Shown here: positions 1 through 9,489 of the stretch, piece by piece
How the letters are laid out: every line of letters starts with the position of its first letter
Position numbering within the stretch: position 1 is the first letter of the stretch
Assembly: GCA_946811695.1 (NCBI GenBank)
Contig: OX328132.1
Coordinates: 97,272,632-97,336,631, forward strand
From: Gonocerus acuteangulatus
Taxonomy: Eukaryota > Arthropoda > Insecta > Hemiptera > Coreidae
Reading direction: 5' to 3'
DNA length: 64,000 nt
The notes under the pieces: generated by a model
The model's input: the letters and a program-made list of their open reading frames with translations, nothing else
What the model was told of the DNA's origin: nothing
Database searches by the model: none
Program-made: the position numbers and the translations under genes

Positions 1-42
1 TTTATATAATAACAATTAATTTATATATAATGTTCTTTAAAG

Positions 43-305
43 CATGGGCGTATATAGGAAATAATTTCGGGGGGGAGGAGGGGGGCTGGTTCCATTCCGG
101 ACTATGGAATACTAACAATTTAGAACTTGGAATAGTTTTAGGCAACCAAAACGCAATTACAACTAAAATGAAATATTTTTTATGAACTAAGTGATCTTAT
201 TTAATTTATTTTTAAGAGTTTTAAGACACATTTTTACCATAAAATCAAAATTTTGGGGGGGGGGGGGGGCTGCAGCCCCCTTAGCCCCCCTTATGTACGC
301 TCATG
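43..305 (+). mobile_element. hAT-like MITE, copy 1
   Basis: A non-autonomous element with short inverted ends, CATGGGCG on the left and CGCTCATG on the right. A perfect 8-bp target-site duplication CTTTAAAG lies at 35-42 and 306-313. An 8-bp duplication with short inverted ends fits the hAT superfamily (inference; P-like elements also make 8 bp). The body has a G-run after the left end and a G-run/C-run pair before the right end. Four further copies are in this window. No coding capacity is seen. Confidence 0.85.
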
Positions 306-313
306 CTTTAAAG

Positions 314-2143
314 GAATGTTGGGTAAATGCAGCCCTTAAATACACTTTGTTGATGTACGTCATCCTGTAAAACAACTACTGTCTTTGTGTATATACTGTA
401 ACCTCAACCTCTCTAAAGGTTACAAACTCTTACTTGTTTCACTTAAGCTTTTACGGTTTGACTTATCTTCTGTTGATTTGTAAGTAGCTTATCAGCTAGT
501 ATTTCTTACCTGTAGATTTTATTGTTGTTGATTTAGACGCTGTCACAGCATTTGTAGTTTTTAAGCTCAAATGACTGACTCCTACAACGGGTTTCACTAT
601 TTTAGTCATCATCATTTGATGGGTGTTAATAATTCCCAAGAAAGTTTTATTTCTGTGCATTATTTACACTGCATTCAATGAATTTTGGAGCTTAACTGTT
701 TTATCATTTAACAACGATTTTTAATATGCCTTATTTAATATATAGTTAGTTACATTCAAAGTTACCTGTAACTTAGACAGAAGGTCTCCTGGGCAAATGT
801 TAAACCTGATAAAAATACTTAGCTCTGCTATTTTAAAATAAACAAATTAAAGATTCTTCTCTTCAGAGCTAGAATTGTTTTTGAAACTTGGTATACATTA
901 AAACAGTTATGAGGGTGTACCCTCTGTTAAAGGACATTTTTATGCATATTTATTGTCAATTACATTTTTATTTAATAATTTTTTTTTATAGGCAAACTTA
1001 GTTTCAACATTTGATGTCTACAACCCACCTGGTTGGCCACCATCCAAGGTGCGCCCTAGGCCGTCCTGGTGGGGTTACTCTTTATTTGTCTTCAGTAAAG
1101 GTAGTTTGATATGCTCAAGAGTATCCTCAAATGAAAATTTAAGCTTTTATTCTTGTTATTTTGCTCTTTGATCTTTATAATATTAGTAGGATTGATGTCT
1201 GGTGTAAAGAAATTGAATATTTCTTTACTTTTAGTTAATTTTTTAAAATTGGATATAAAAATTTCTGTAGAATCAAGTTAGTTAATGAGGAAATTACTTT
1301 ACTGCTTTTAATGTAACTTTTCTGTCAAACATTCCAGCGATTTCAGTTTGTAGAAATTACAGAGTGTAGTAAAAATTACTCAAGACGAATTCAGGACCTA
1401 TTTTAGCTGAGGGAGGCTACATATATTGTTCTTAAAAACAATTGTAAAAATATTTATAGTGAATCAGATAGAATAGAAATGGAAACATGTATATAAATCA
1501 ATGAATTTAAAAAACTTAGTATATCATCAAAAACCCATGCAAGACTTAGATTTATAAGAGTTCTATATATGATAATCTAAAATCTGTACTGTTGATTATT
1601 TAGGCCATTAGAGGTGCAATCCCTTATTATTGAAAGGTTTTTAGCATGTTTCTTCATTTTCTATTGGGACATAACTCTCTTACGATTTAGACATGATGAT
1701 GTAATCTGGAAGGTCGGACAAGAAATGTGGTCATTTCATAACACATAAGCCACAAAAAATTACGACTCACTGTAACTGATCCATCTTAGAGCATCATATC
1801 ATACTTATCCATCTTGTGACTTGGAATGTTCAGAATAGAACATTTCAATGTTTTGCTTTCTAACTTTTTTTTTTATATTAAAACTAAATTAATAAACTGA
1901 TTTTTCGATTAAATAAATTTAAATACGTTCTGGTTTAAAATCTCTGTAGACAGCAAGTTTTTTTGGTGCTTAAATATTTCTTATTGTAAAGAAAGCAATA
2001 GTAGCACATTCTTGGCTCAAATGGCCTAGGTGTCAATACACCGCAAGGAAAAACGAAAAAAAGTAGCTCATTCTTGGCAGAAATAACATACTCCCTTTCT
2101 TATAAGCTGGTTGGCTAATCTGTTTGGACCAGCGGCGATAACC
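314..2143. other. Mostly unrecognised AT-rich sequence
   Basis: Apart from the candidate exon at 992-1100, I see no reading frame, transposon terminus or RNA gene. A phrase near 2001-2015 (AGCACATTCTTGGC-like) recurs around 2064-2078, a short local duplication. Confidence 0.5.
992..1100 (+). other. Candidate protein-coding exon (unproven)
   Basis: A T-rich tract ending in ATAG precedes position 992, and AAAG/GTAGTT follows 1100, so plausible splice sites bound 109 bp. One frame is open throughout (36 codons plus one base). It contains FDVYNPPGWPP and PSWWGYSLFVFSKG. The F-D ... S-x-W/F-G-Y-S pattern faintly recalls the N-terminal start of integrin alpha subunits, but this is weak. No neighbouring exon of matching phase was found, so this could be chance. 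Confidence 0.22.
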
Positions 2144-2145
2144 TT

Positions 2146-2268
2146 TTAGCACTTTCTAAAGCAACGTAGCTATTGAGGTTGCACTCTTGAAACAATTTAT
2201 GAAAAATGTCTTCAAATCTTCATCAATCCTACCCAGTAGATACCGAATAAGACCCCCATTAAATTTTA

Positions 2269-2329
<61 letters not shown>

Positions 2330-2341
2330 GTATATGTATAT
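2146..2341 (-). mobile_element. Family B Helentron-like element, 3' half (split)
   Basis: The stretch TTTTAGCACTTTC... running into a (TA)n array matches, block for block, the family B copy at 35.4 kb, including CAGTAGATACCGAATAAGACCCCCATT. On the minus strand this is the 3' end, finishing GCTAAAA, with a degenerate version of the terminal stem-loop. The other half resumes at 4631, after a mariner-like element, a pogo-like element and a SINE. Helitron/Helentron affiliation is inferred from structure only. Confidence 0.6.
2266..2341. repeat. (TA)n microsatellite
   Basis: Almost pure TA with some GTATA interruptions towards the right. It is the internal microsatellite of the family B element and the landing site of the mariner-like element that follows. 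Confidence 0.95.
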
Positions 2342-2342
2342 A

Positions 2343-3010
2343 CAGGGTGTCTATAAAAGAACTCCGGGGTTTTAAGACAAAATATTTTAATAAAGTAAAA
2401 AACGTACATACATGTTTTATACATGATTAGAAAGCTTACATTTTCAAGATTTTTTAACAACTTAGTAAAGTTCAATGTGAGCTCCGTTAGTGGCACGGCA
2501 CACGTCGAAACGGTATTCTACCTCTTCCCATGTCCTGGCGAGCATGTCTGGGGGAACGGACGCCACGCAATTCACTATTCGTTCCCTGAGATGGATAACA
2601 TCTCGAATTTTCTCTGCATACACAAGATTCTTGATATGCCCCCAGAAGAAAAAGTCCAACGGAGTCATATCAGGGCTCCTTGGTGGCCATGGAATAGGTC
2701 CTTCCCTTCCAATCCACCTGTTACCGAAACGAGCGTCCAGTGACTCACGCACACGCAAACTGAAGTGTGGCGGCGCCCCATCTTGTTGGAAGTAAACTAA
2801 ACCTTTCTCCGCCTCAATGACATGGGAAGAGGTAGAATACCGTTTCGACGTGTGCCGTGCCACTAACGGAGCTCACATTGAACTTTACTAAGTTGTTAAA
2901 AAATCTTGAAAATGTAAGCTTTCTAATCATGTATAAAACATGTATGTACGTTTTTTACTTTATTAAAATATTTTGTCTTAAAACCCCGGAGTTCTTTTAT
3001 AGACACCCTG
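2343..3010 (-). mobile_element. Snapback mariner-like element with 192-bp inverted arms
   Basis: The ends CAGGGTGTCT and AGACACCCTG are flanked by TA, the Tc1/mariner target duplication. The inverted arms, 2343-2534 and 2819-3010, match without a mismatch that I can see. Each arm carries the 3' end of the transposase gene plus the terminal repeat, so the element looks like the 3' part of a mariner-like element joined to an inverted copy of its own end. It sits in the TA array of a family B element and abuts the pogo-like element on its right. Confidence 0.85.
2462..2863 (-). pseudogene. Tc1/mariner-superfamily DDE transposase, C-terminal fragment
   Basis: This 133-codon minus-strand frame carries the C-terminal catalytic part of a DDE transposase: FQQDGAPPHF, RWIGREGPI and WPPRSPDMTPLDFFFWG. 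Counting from the Asp of QQDG to the Asp of TPLD gives 41 intervening residues, which suggests the DD41D group of the superfamily (inference). The helix-turn-helix N-terminus and first catalytic Asp are absent. The first residues (MARHTSKRYS...) come from the inverted arm and are not native, since the mirrored plus-strand frame at 2490 begins identically. It cannot be functional. Confidence 0.8.
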
Positions 3011-3380
3011 TATAGCGTAGGTGGGCACAAAAACCCGCACTGGGCAAAACCCCGCACGCGTTTTTTTAACTAATGTATCTATAATTTTTTAGATTGCTAC
3101 TAGATGGCAGGTCGGTCTCCAGAACCACGAGTTGTGAGAAAAGTCTGGTGACGCTCGGTGTGTTATTTACCAAGATAATGGGAAAAGTTCATTTTTTGAT
3201 GTTTTTATGTAATATTTTAAACACTTTAATTCAAGTTTCACTGGATCGGCGTATAGTTATTTAATAAACCTGAATAGATTACGAATAAGCATATGTTAGC
3301 AAGTGTTTCCCATAGCCTAAGTTGAAGGTTACCTTTGTGTGAAAATTTGGGCGCCAGGTTTGATAGAATCATAACTTATT

Positions 3381-3434
3381 GGGCAAGAACCCGCGGTGTG
3401 AATGGGGCAAATCCCCGCGTGCGGGTTCTTGCCC
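3381..3434. repeat. Internal palindrome with 14-bp perfect stem
   Basis: GGGCAAGAACCCGC at 3381-3394 is repeated in inverse at 3421-3434. Both arms resemble the subterminal GGGCAAAACCCCGC of the surrounding pogo-like element. They could be internal transposase-binding copies or the ends of a small nested derivative. Confidence 0.7.
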
Positions 3435-3703
3435 CTTTCTTCAAATAGTAGGCCCTCAAGATAGGCCTAAGCTGAACAGGACTTCTTTAGGCCCTCATAG
3501 TCGATTAAAACCTTATTTGTAAAAGAAGACTATGTCTATTGGTTTAATAGTTCTATAATTAATCCAAATTTACGTCCTTGACCATTATTTTTAACTTATA
3601 TTACATACGGCCGTCATGTTATAAAATATTAAAAAGTTCAAACAAGTAATTGGTGGTCTATTGTTTCTGAAGTTATAAGAGAAAAACGGATAGGAAAACA
3701 CTG

Positions 3704-3979
3704 ATGGAAGCTCGCCTTAATAAAGCTAAATCCCTAAAAAAAAAAACAACAAAAAAAAAACAGAAGTTTCCTTCCGCTCGCCAAGGAGCTAAAGCAATAG
3801 GATTAGATGAGAATCCGTTCTCTACCACTATTAAACTGTTGGAGAAAGACTTTGCTCGTAGTTTCAGGGAAAGAAACTATTTGTCCTTACGTGCTCCTCG
3901 CAAAACGCGTGTCGCAAGTATGATAGGCTTCAGTCAGTCTCTAATTGACCAAATTTGTTTTTTAAACAAATATCTGTGA
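3704..3979 (+). pseudogene. Pogo/Tigger-like transposase N-terminal fragment
   Basis: This 91-codon frame opens with a Lys-rich stretch, then a first helix-turn-helix-like segment (ARQGAKAIGLDENPFSTTIK). It ends with RSFRERNYLSLRAPRKTRVA followed by a GFSQSLIDQ segment. That last part resembles the second DNA-binding domain of pogo/Tigger/CENP-B proteins (Arg-x-x-x-Leu-Ser-Leu-Arg-x-Pro). It stops at 3979 and the catalytic domain is not recoverable downstream. Family assignment is by motif memory only. Confidence 0.5.
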
Positions 3980-4311
3980 TATTAAACGATGGTGTGATCT
4001 TTCAAAGCCTGGACCAGAATAATAAAAAGAACCTTATGACAGTTTTTCGCTGTGTTGCTCTTTTTTTTGTTTAATTTCGTTAAAGATAGGGCCACGTTAT
4101 GGGGCAAATCCCTGCAAAGGAAGGGTTTCGAAAAAACAGAAGTACTTGCTCAATACACGCTCAAACCCGCCTGTATTTTCACAGGTTATAGCTAAGAAAC
4201 CCCTCTATATTATCCATGTCTTAACTTACAATTTATAACCGAATACTACTTGCAATACCGTAAAAACTACAAACTGCGGAGTTTTGCCCCCGCCTACCCT
4301 ATATATCAGAC

Positions 4312-4628
4312 AAAAAAAATCAGTCCCGTAACAGGCTACAAGGGCTCTGAGGGGCAGATACTATAGAGGTATCTGATTCATGACCATAGGCACACGAGGG
4401 AGATAGTGTGGTCAGTACTATGATCCGACCGCCCGATTTTCCCCTTGCCGCTTCGACTGCTTGGGTCATTAGCACCAAGGTACCCATTAATAAATTAAAG
4501 GCTGGGTTGGCCTAGGGACAGGCAGGGAGGCCGACTTTAACCCATGAACGAAGACACTAGAAGAGACAATCTTTAGTGCTTGCTCTAGATTTGAACTCAG
4601 GTCCTCTACCACTGAGCTAACCTTGCCC

Positions 4629-4630
<2 letters not shown>
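4312..4630 (-). mobile_element. SINE-2 (tRNA-derived), copy 1
   Basis: Read on the minus strand it starts GGGGGCAAGGTTAGCTCAGT (tRNA-like A box), has a degraded B-box region, then a body shared with copies at 15.7, 19.3 and 61.9 kb. It ends in CGGGACTGATTTTTTT. It sits directly against the TA array at 4631, apparently inside family B's microsatellite. Confidence 0.8.

Positions 4631-4690
<60 letters not shown>
4631..4690. repeat. (TA)n microsatellite
   Basis: Nearly pure TA dinucleotide. It is the right remainder of the family B internal microsatellite, now separated by about 2.3 kb of inserted elements from the left remainder at 2266-2341. Confidence 0.95.
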
Positions 4691-4698
<8 letters not shown>

Positions 4699-4995
4699 GC
4701 GTTTAATAGTTCGTTAACCAGCAAAATCGGTTAATCTGGAGGGGTGGGCTTACTCCATGCCCAAATTACTAATTTGCCAATCAAACTCTGCATTCGTTGT
4801 GTTCATCTAAAGAGAAACATTTGTTGGAAAAATGAACTAAATTGGTTCTTTATAAGGGGGGGGGGGGGGGTTGCTCAGGACACAAATTACCAATTTGCCA
4901 GTACCAGTCGTAATTTTTGTTATATTTCAAAGAAACTTGGTATTTGTTGGGGTCATCTAAAGAGAAAAATGTGATTTAAACTTAAACTAAATCAC
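4691..4995 (-). mobile_element. Family B element, internal tandem units (split copy)
   Basis: After the TA array come CGTTAACCAGCAAAATCGG and two degenerate tandem units of about 130 bp. Each has a G-run, a 'TTACTCC...CCAATTTGCC' segment and 'CATCTAAAGAGAAA'. The same order and sequence follow the TA array of the family B copy at 35.6 kb. The 5' terminus of this copy was not found. Confidence 0.6.
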
Positions 4996-5201
4996 TAATT
5001 CTCTCATAGTAGTTGTAATTTTGGTTGTGTTTATATATTTACATTATTTTTATATATTCTCCACATGGCGTGTGTATCTAAGCTGCAAACATGTATTAGT
5101 GATGGTGTTGCTGGCCACCAAAAAAATTTAGAATTAATATTTGTATTAATATGTAACAGTTATTGATATTATATTTCGGCAAATAACCATAGCATTGCAC
5201 A

Positions 5202-5203
<2 letters not shown>

Positions 5204-5234
<31 letters not shown>

Positions 5235-5325
5235 GGCGCATCAACAAATCTTGGCTATTAGCGCCGACGTCCAGGGTGCAGCCAGGAACCCACTATCTCC
5301 CACTTATGATTGAGTATAGTTGATC
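5204..5325 (-). mobile_element. SINE-1, truncated copy
   Basis: A poly-T of about 29 (a minus-strand A-tail), then ACGGCGCATC...GCGCCGACGTCCAGGGTGCA, the SINE-1 3' region, joined to a remnant of the tRNA-like head (CCCACTATCTCCCACTTATGA). The middle is deleted relative to other copies. Confidence 0.75.
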
Positions 5326-5674
5326 GGGATTATAGTTCCGATAGAACAGGCATTCTCTTGCTTTAAACAATACAATTGACATTCCAATGGGAATATTGGT
5401 AAACGTTTATAAGTACAGCAGTTTTATAGGCTAAGTTATATTGACTCAAGACCTCTGACTCCTTCACGATTCCTATAATTGTATCCCAATTTTTACCCCA
5501 TTTCTAATATTCTCGGTTTCCAGTGAACAATTATATTTTTCGTAAATCTCTATCATGCCCTTTCATGACTTATTATTTGTTTAGCTACATATTTTTTAGT
5601 CTGTTGTCTGAGGTTTGTAATGTATTATGTTATGTATAACAAATTTATAATGCAGTTTTAGAGTATAATAAAAA

Positions 5675-6345
5675 GCCCGACTCGCAGGAACTGTGCATCT
5701 TAGGGTCCATTAGTCCCTAGGGCCATTAGTACAGGAATAGAAGCATTTATTGATACGTTTTGATCTTTTGTGAAAAATATACAATTAAATCCCAAAGGGA
5801 AGTCATATAATATTTTAAGTGCCACAACAGGAAACTGATTGTATCCTAAGGGGAAATTACTCCATCCTCATTCTCAACGTTCCCTCTTGGAAACTCTATA
5901 ACAAAGTTTCTCATTTTTTTTACTAAAATACTCATTTAAAAAAAAATTAAAAAGTTAGGTAAACAGAGACAAAAACCTGTTCAAAAGAACAGAACTAACA
6001 ATTTCTAAGTTTTAAGCACTTATTTCTCCTATGAATATCACCCCATCGAAAATGATATCAGAACCATTTTTTGTAGAGAATTTGGTAAACTTTCAAATGG
6101 TTACCTTCCACTTACCACTATTTCCCAACCGTTTTTGAGGTATTTCAGAAAATATACCAAGATCCGAAAACTTTTCATGTCTATTAATAACATTTTTTTT
6201 ATCTAATACTCCCTTACCTCCAAATGCAACCAAAATTTGAACATCTTAGCCTGGGTGAATTTCAAACATGCAGAAAAAATTTCGACTGAATCCCATGATT
6301 CTAAGTATCCAAACCTAAAATTAGATACAAAAACTAGTTATATAC
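5675..6345 (+). mobile_element. Family A element, degenerate copy
   Basis: It begins GCCCGACTCGCAGGAACTG and continues with the family A body: 'AAGCACTTATTTCTCC', 'TTTGTAGAGAATTTGGTAAAC', 'CTGAATCCCATGATTCTAAG'. The central TA array and the 3' stem-loop are missing, so this copy is 3'-truncated. Confidence 0.65.
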
Positions 6346-7541
6346 ATTTTATGAGTGTCTGTATTATTCTTTTTCTCCTTTAAAAACCACTAGCAAATAT
6401 GCCTTTGTTGCTAAGAACTTTGACTGTGCTCTAATCAGTGTTTTATTTGTAATTTTGTTTTGTTTTTATTTTAATCTACATTATTACTTTCTGATTTCAG
6501 GGGATTACTGCGTTCCAGGGATTATATTGTTTTTATTGACAACTATTTCAAACCAGTAAGTTTTCAACATATATATTTATAAATTTTGAGGGAGTAAGCA
6601 TACTGTGAAGTCTTCTATTATGAGTATTATTATTGGCCATAATGAAGAATGGAATTAATTTGTCTTTTACTTATGCAGTTAAATTTATTCAATATAAATA
6701 TATATATTATATAATTTATATAAATATAAAGTAATGAAAATGGGTGACCATCGGTTACATCAATGGTAAATGATAGAAGTTTGTACCATGCTCACACTCA
6801 TTGACAAGCAGACTTTTCTTGTCTTGAGGACAAACATCTTTTTGCAAACCTTCTTCCACCGGAGGGACTCGAACCCCTGTCTCCCGCATGAGAATCTAAG
6901 GTGTTAGCCACTTGACCATTGACCACGGAGAGATCCTTTTTGAAATGGATGTTATTACTACGGACAACAGCTGTGGGGCAGGGAAACATACTTATAACTT
7001 TGGTTTTTAAAATTATTTTACAGCATGGTTACTAGCACTGCTCTGTCTAGGGTTCTATTGATTATTGTTTTTCCCAGCGAGCCTATCACCGTAAAAAGTC
7101 ACCCTGCATTAACACGGTGAGCATCATATAGTGCTAATCAAGTCCTTAAGGTGGTACTGAGAGCACCAGCTCTCCCCACCTATTCCCAGAGGAGACGAGC
7201 ACAATATGGAGCTCGGGCCAGTTCAGCCTCTAGTTGCCCTCCAGGCTAGTAACTACCTGCTCGATGTTTCTCAATCTACCACAGCCATAGCCCAAAGTGA
7301 GCCAACATGGCATTTTGAACTGAAATCTCCAGTTAGCAATATGAATGAATGAATGAATAAGTAAATATATTTCTCTTCTAATATGTACATTGTTTTAACA
7401 ATAATTAATGCATATTTACAAAAGAAAAGCTTGGGCAAGGCCTGTTAGCTGAAGTGGCATTCTGCGTACCCAGATTGAATGAAATGCATACATAAATTTA
7501 TAAGAGACAAAAGAATAAATATATCAAACTCTGAATAATAA

Positions 7542-7545
<4 letters not shown>
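6346..7545. other. Unrecognised sequence around a SINE
   Basis: Besides the SINE at 6807-6945, there is a short (TGAA)n run near 7333-7348, which could be the tail of a retroelement. The segment 7080-7330 is less AT-rich than its surroundings, but I recognise no family in it. Confidence 0.4.
6807..6945 (-). mobile_element. SINE-1-like tRNA-derived head
   Basis: On the minus strand: GGATCTCTCCGTGG, GTGGCTAACACCTTAGATTC, GCGGGAGACAGGGGTTCGAG. The last includes a good RNA polymerase III B box (GGTTCGAGTCC). It matches the head of SINE-1 but diverges downstream. Confidence 0.6.

Positions 7546-7594
<49 letters not shown>
7546..7594. repeat. (TA)n microsatellite
   Basis: A pure TA tract just downstream of the minus-strand LINE-like fragment, possibly the element's simple-repeat tail. 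Confidence 0.95.
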
Positions 7595-7596
<2 letters not shown>

Positions 7597-7629
7597 ACAA
7601 TATCAATAAATCAAAACAAAAATAAACTA

Positions 7630-7878
7630 TTAATTAAATTGTTGGACCAAAAATTGCTGATACTTATAAATTGCGTCGAGGTACTTGCAAAGGACGTCCC
7701 AGTTTCTTCCATTTAGCTCCTTCCCTAAGTCTTCCTTAGTAAAAGATGTTTTCCCATAATATTTGATCCTAAACTCCTTCAGAACAAGAAATACTGCCAG
7801 GAAATGGAAAGTATCTTCGTCTTCTTTCAAATTGCACATAGAGCAGCGGGACCTCTCTCCTTCTCGCCAGGAAACCAC
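7630..7878 (-). pseudogene. Non-LTR retrotransposon ORF2 C-terminal fragment (probable)
   Basis: This 82-codon minus-strand frame includes RCSMCNLKEDEDTFHFL, then a run of hydrophobic and charged residues. It resembles the C-x-x-C ... H-F-L zinc-knuckle-like tail found after the reverse transcriptase in many LINE ORF2 proteins. The second cysteine pair is incomplete. No reverse-transcriptase motifs lie immediately upstream, so only the extreme 3' part survives. The stop codon is followed by a TA tract. Confidence 0.4.
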
Positions 7879-8116
7879 ATAAAGTGATCCACACGAAAGT
7901 GTAATACAATGTCTACATACCAGTTAGCAATATAACACTAATCACCGTCCACCACCTGACTCAATGGCTGTTCTCCAATGTACCTGCATTAGAAAAGGAA
8001 ATAAATAAATAAATAGATTGCTGAAGTATTAGCCTATTGATTGACTTCACTTGGGTGAGGGAAATTTGGATCATCTACAGCAGGAGAAAGTTCTCATTTA
8101 AACTGTGCAAAAATGA

Positions 8117-8304
8117 TTTTTTTTTTTTTTTTTTTCTTTTTACGGTGCTTCGACATCTAGGCCATTAGCGCCGACATCCAGGGGCAGTGAGGAATTTTCC
8201 CAACGAGCTGTGGGATGAGAAAATTCCTGCCGTCGGTGGGGATCGAACCCACCATCTCCCGCTTATGAATCTAAGGCGCTAGCCACTAGACCACGGGAGA
8301 CCCC
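8117..8304 (-). mobile_element. SINE-1, near full-length copy
   Basis: Poly-T, then the ACGGTGCTTCGAC...GCGCCGACATCCAGG body, the GAGAAAATTCCTGCCG segment, and a minus-strand tRNA-like head with B box (GGTTCGATCCC) and A box (TCTAGTGGCTAGCG), ending GGGGTCTCCCGTGG. Confidence 0.85.
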
Positions 8305-8497
8305 TATGAATAGAGATATTGCTAATTTTGTAGTATTTACTTTGCCTAGAATTTTTTTATTATAAACTGCATAAATATTTATTGGAATTTTTTTGTTCGA
8401 CCAATAAAATGTAACTATTGGATTTTAATAAATAACAAAATATAATATTTTAGTTGGATACTATATTTTTATCGGAATAATTTTCGGAAATCATTAA

Positions 8498-9449
8498 CCC
8501 TTTCTCTACCGTGGACTTGTACAGCAGTCGAGAGCTCAGCGTATCTCTCGCATTCTTTCTCTACTCATGTTTTGACTTTAGAGCTATCTAGCGTTACCTT
8601 CTTGAATTTCTAGTATTCCTGCCTATTACTAGATGGCATTTGAATGAAGTTTTTGGTCGTTTTGAGTCGAATTAGAACTCGTTGCCTTCTCCACCCATTT
8701 ACCTGGTCAACCCTCTTCAAATTATCGTTTGTTTTTATACCTCTGTGCATTCCCAACAACTTGTTTTTGCAAAATTAGTTCACTTTTAGCCTTGAAGTGT
8801 TAAGATGTTATATTTGTGTTTTGTTAAATTTAGAAAAAAATGTTTTTTTTATTGCGTGTCCTCCATTTTAAAATAAATGTGATATTTAATTGATAAGATT
8901 AATATATTACGTATTTAATTGAATAATTCATTAAATTAACTGTAAATATTTATAATAATCCTTTTGTTTTTGTTATTACGTTTTATACAAAAAATAAAAA
9001 TAAAATAAGTTTTTAGCTCAACCAGTGTACAAAGTCACGGATCAAAAAGGAAGATGGGAAACTTTTTACCGTAGTTATGGAGTATATTATTCCCTTGCTT
9101 ATTATTCATAAAATAAAGGGCAAATGATAAACAGAAAAACCTTCTTTTTTTTCTTGTGCCTATATAATATTTCTTTTTTATAACTTATTTTTAAACAAAG
9201 TTATTCAACTTAAAAATAATTATTGAAACGCCAAACTAATTCAACAAAAATAAAAATTAATAATCATTGTAACCAAAATAAAAATAAAAATGATAAAAGA
9301 CGAGTTTTACTACAGCGAGTAGATCGCTGAAAGTCGAGGCGCTGTGACCGAGAGTGGGAAAAGTATCCCGTACAGGGGGACCAACGCCGGGTGCGAGTAT
9401 CCCGTTCAGGAGAACACTTCTCTTAGCGGCTCTTTGCGTACGGAAAGGG
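8498..9449. mobile_element. piggyBac-like TTAA-flanked MITE
   Basis: TTAA lies at 8494-8497 and 9450-9453. The ends CCCTTTCTCTACCG and (reverse complement of the right end) CCCTTTCCGTACGC share CCCTTTC plus TAC. TTAA duplication with CCCTTT-type ends is characteristic of piggyBac-group elements. The roughly 950-bp interior is AT-rich with no transposase motif. The small minus-strand frame at 9257-9484 runs across the right end and is not a gene. Confidence 0.65.
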
Positions 9450-9489
9450 TTAACACCTTGTGTAATGTCAAAACCTGAGTGCACCTATT

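Larger units (their letters stand above)
3015..4299 (+). mobile_element. Pogo/Tigger-like DNA transposon remnant
   Basis: The left end, GCGTAGGTGGGCACAAAAAC, and the reverse complement of the right end, GGGTAGGCGGGGGCAAAACT, form imperfect inverted repeats. TA lies outside both ends (3013-3014, 4300-4301). The size, TA duplication and the transposase fragment inside fit the pogo/Tigger group. The body is degenerate beyond the N-terminal coding fragment. An internal palindrome at 3381-3434 carries a motif related to the termini. Confidence 0.6.

Noticed and set aside
2187..2375. Open frames of Tyr-Ile or His-Ile repeats over TA and TG arrays (also near 22.2, 23.6, 27.6, 32.3, 33.6, 34.3, 35.5 and 62.2 kb)
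   Set aside because: TA microsatellites have long stretches without stops in some frames. These are artefacts of the repeats.
6502..6556. A 55-bp candidate mini-exon between TTTCAG and GTAAGT
   Set aside because: Too short to judge, open in two frames, and its phase does not join to any other candidate exon here.
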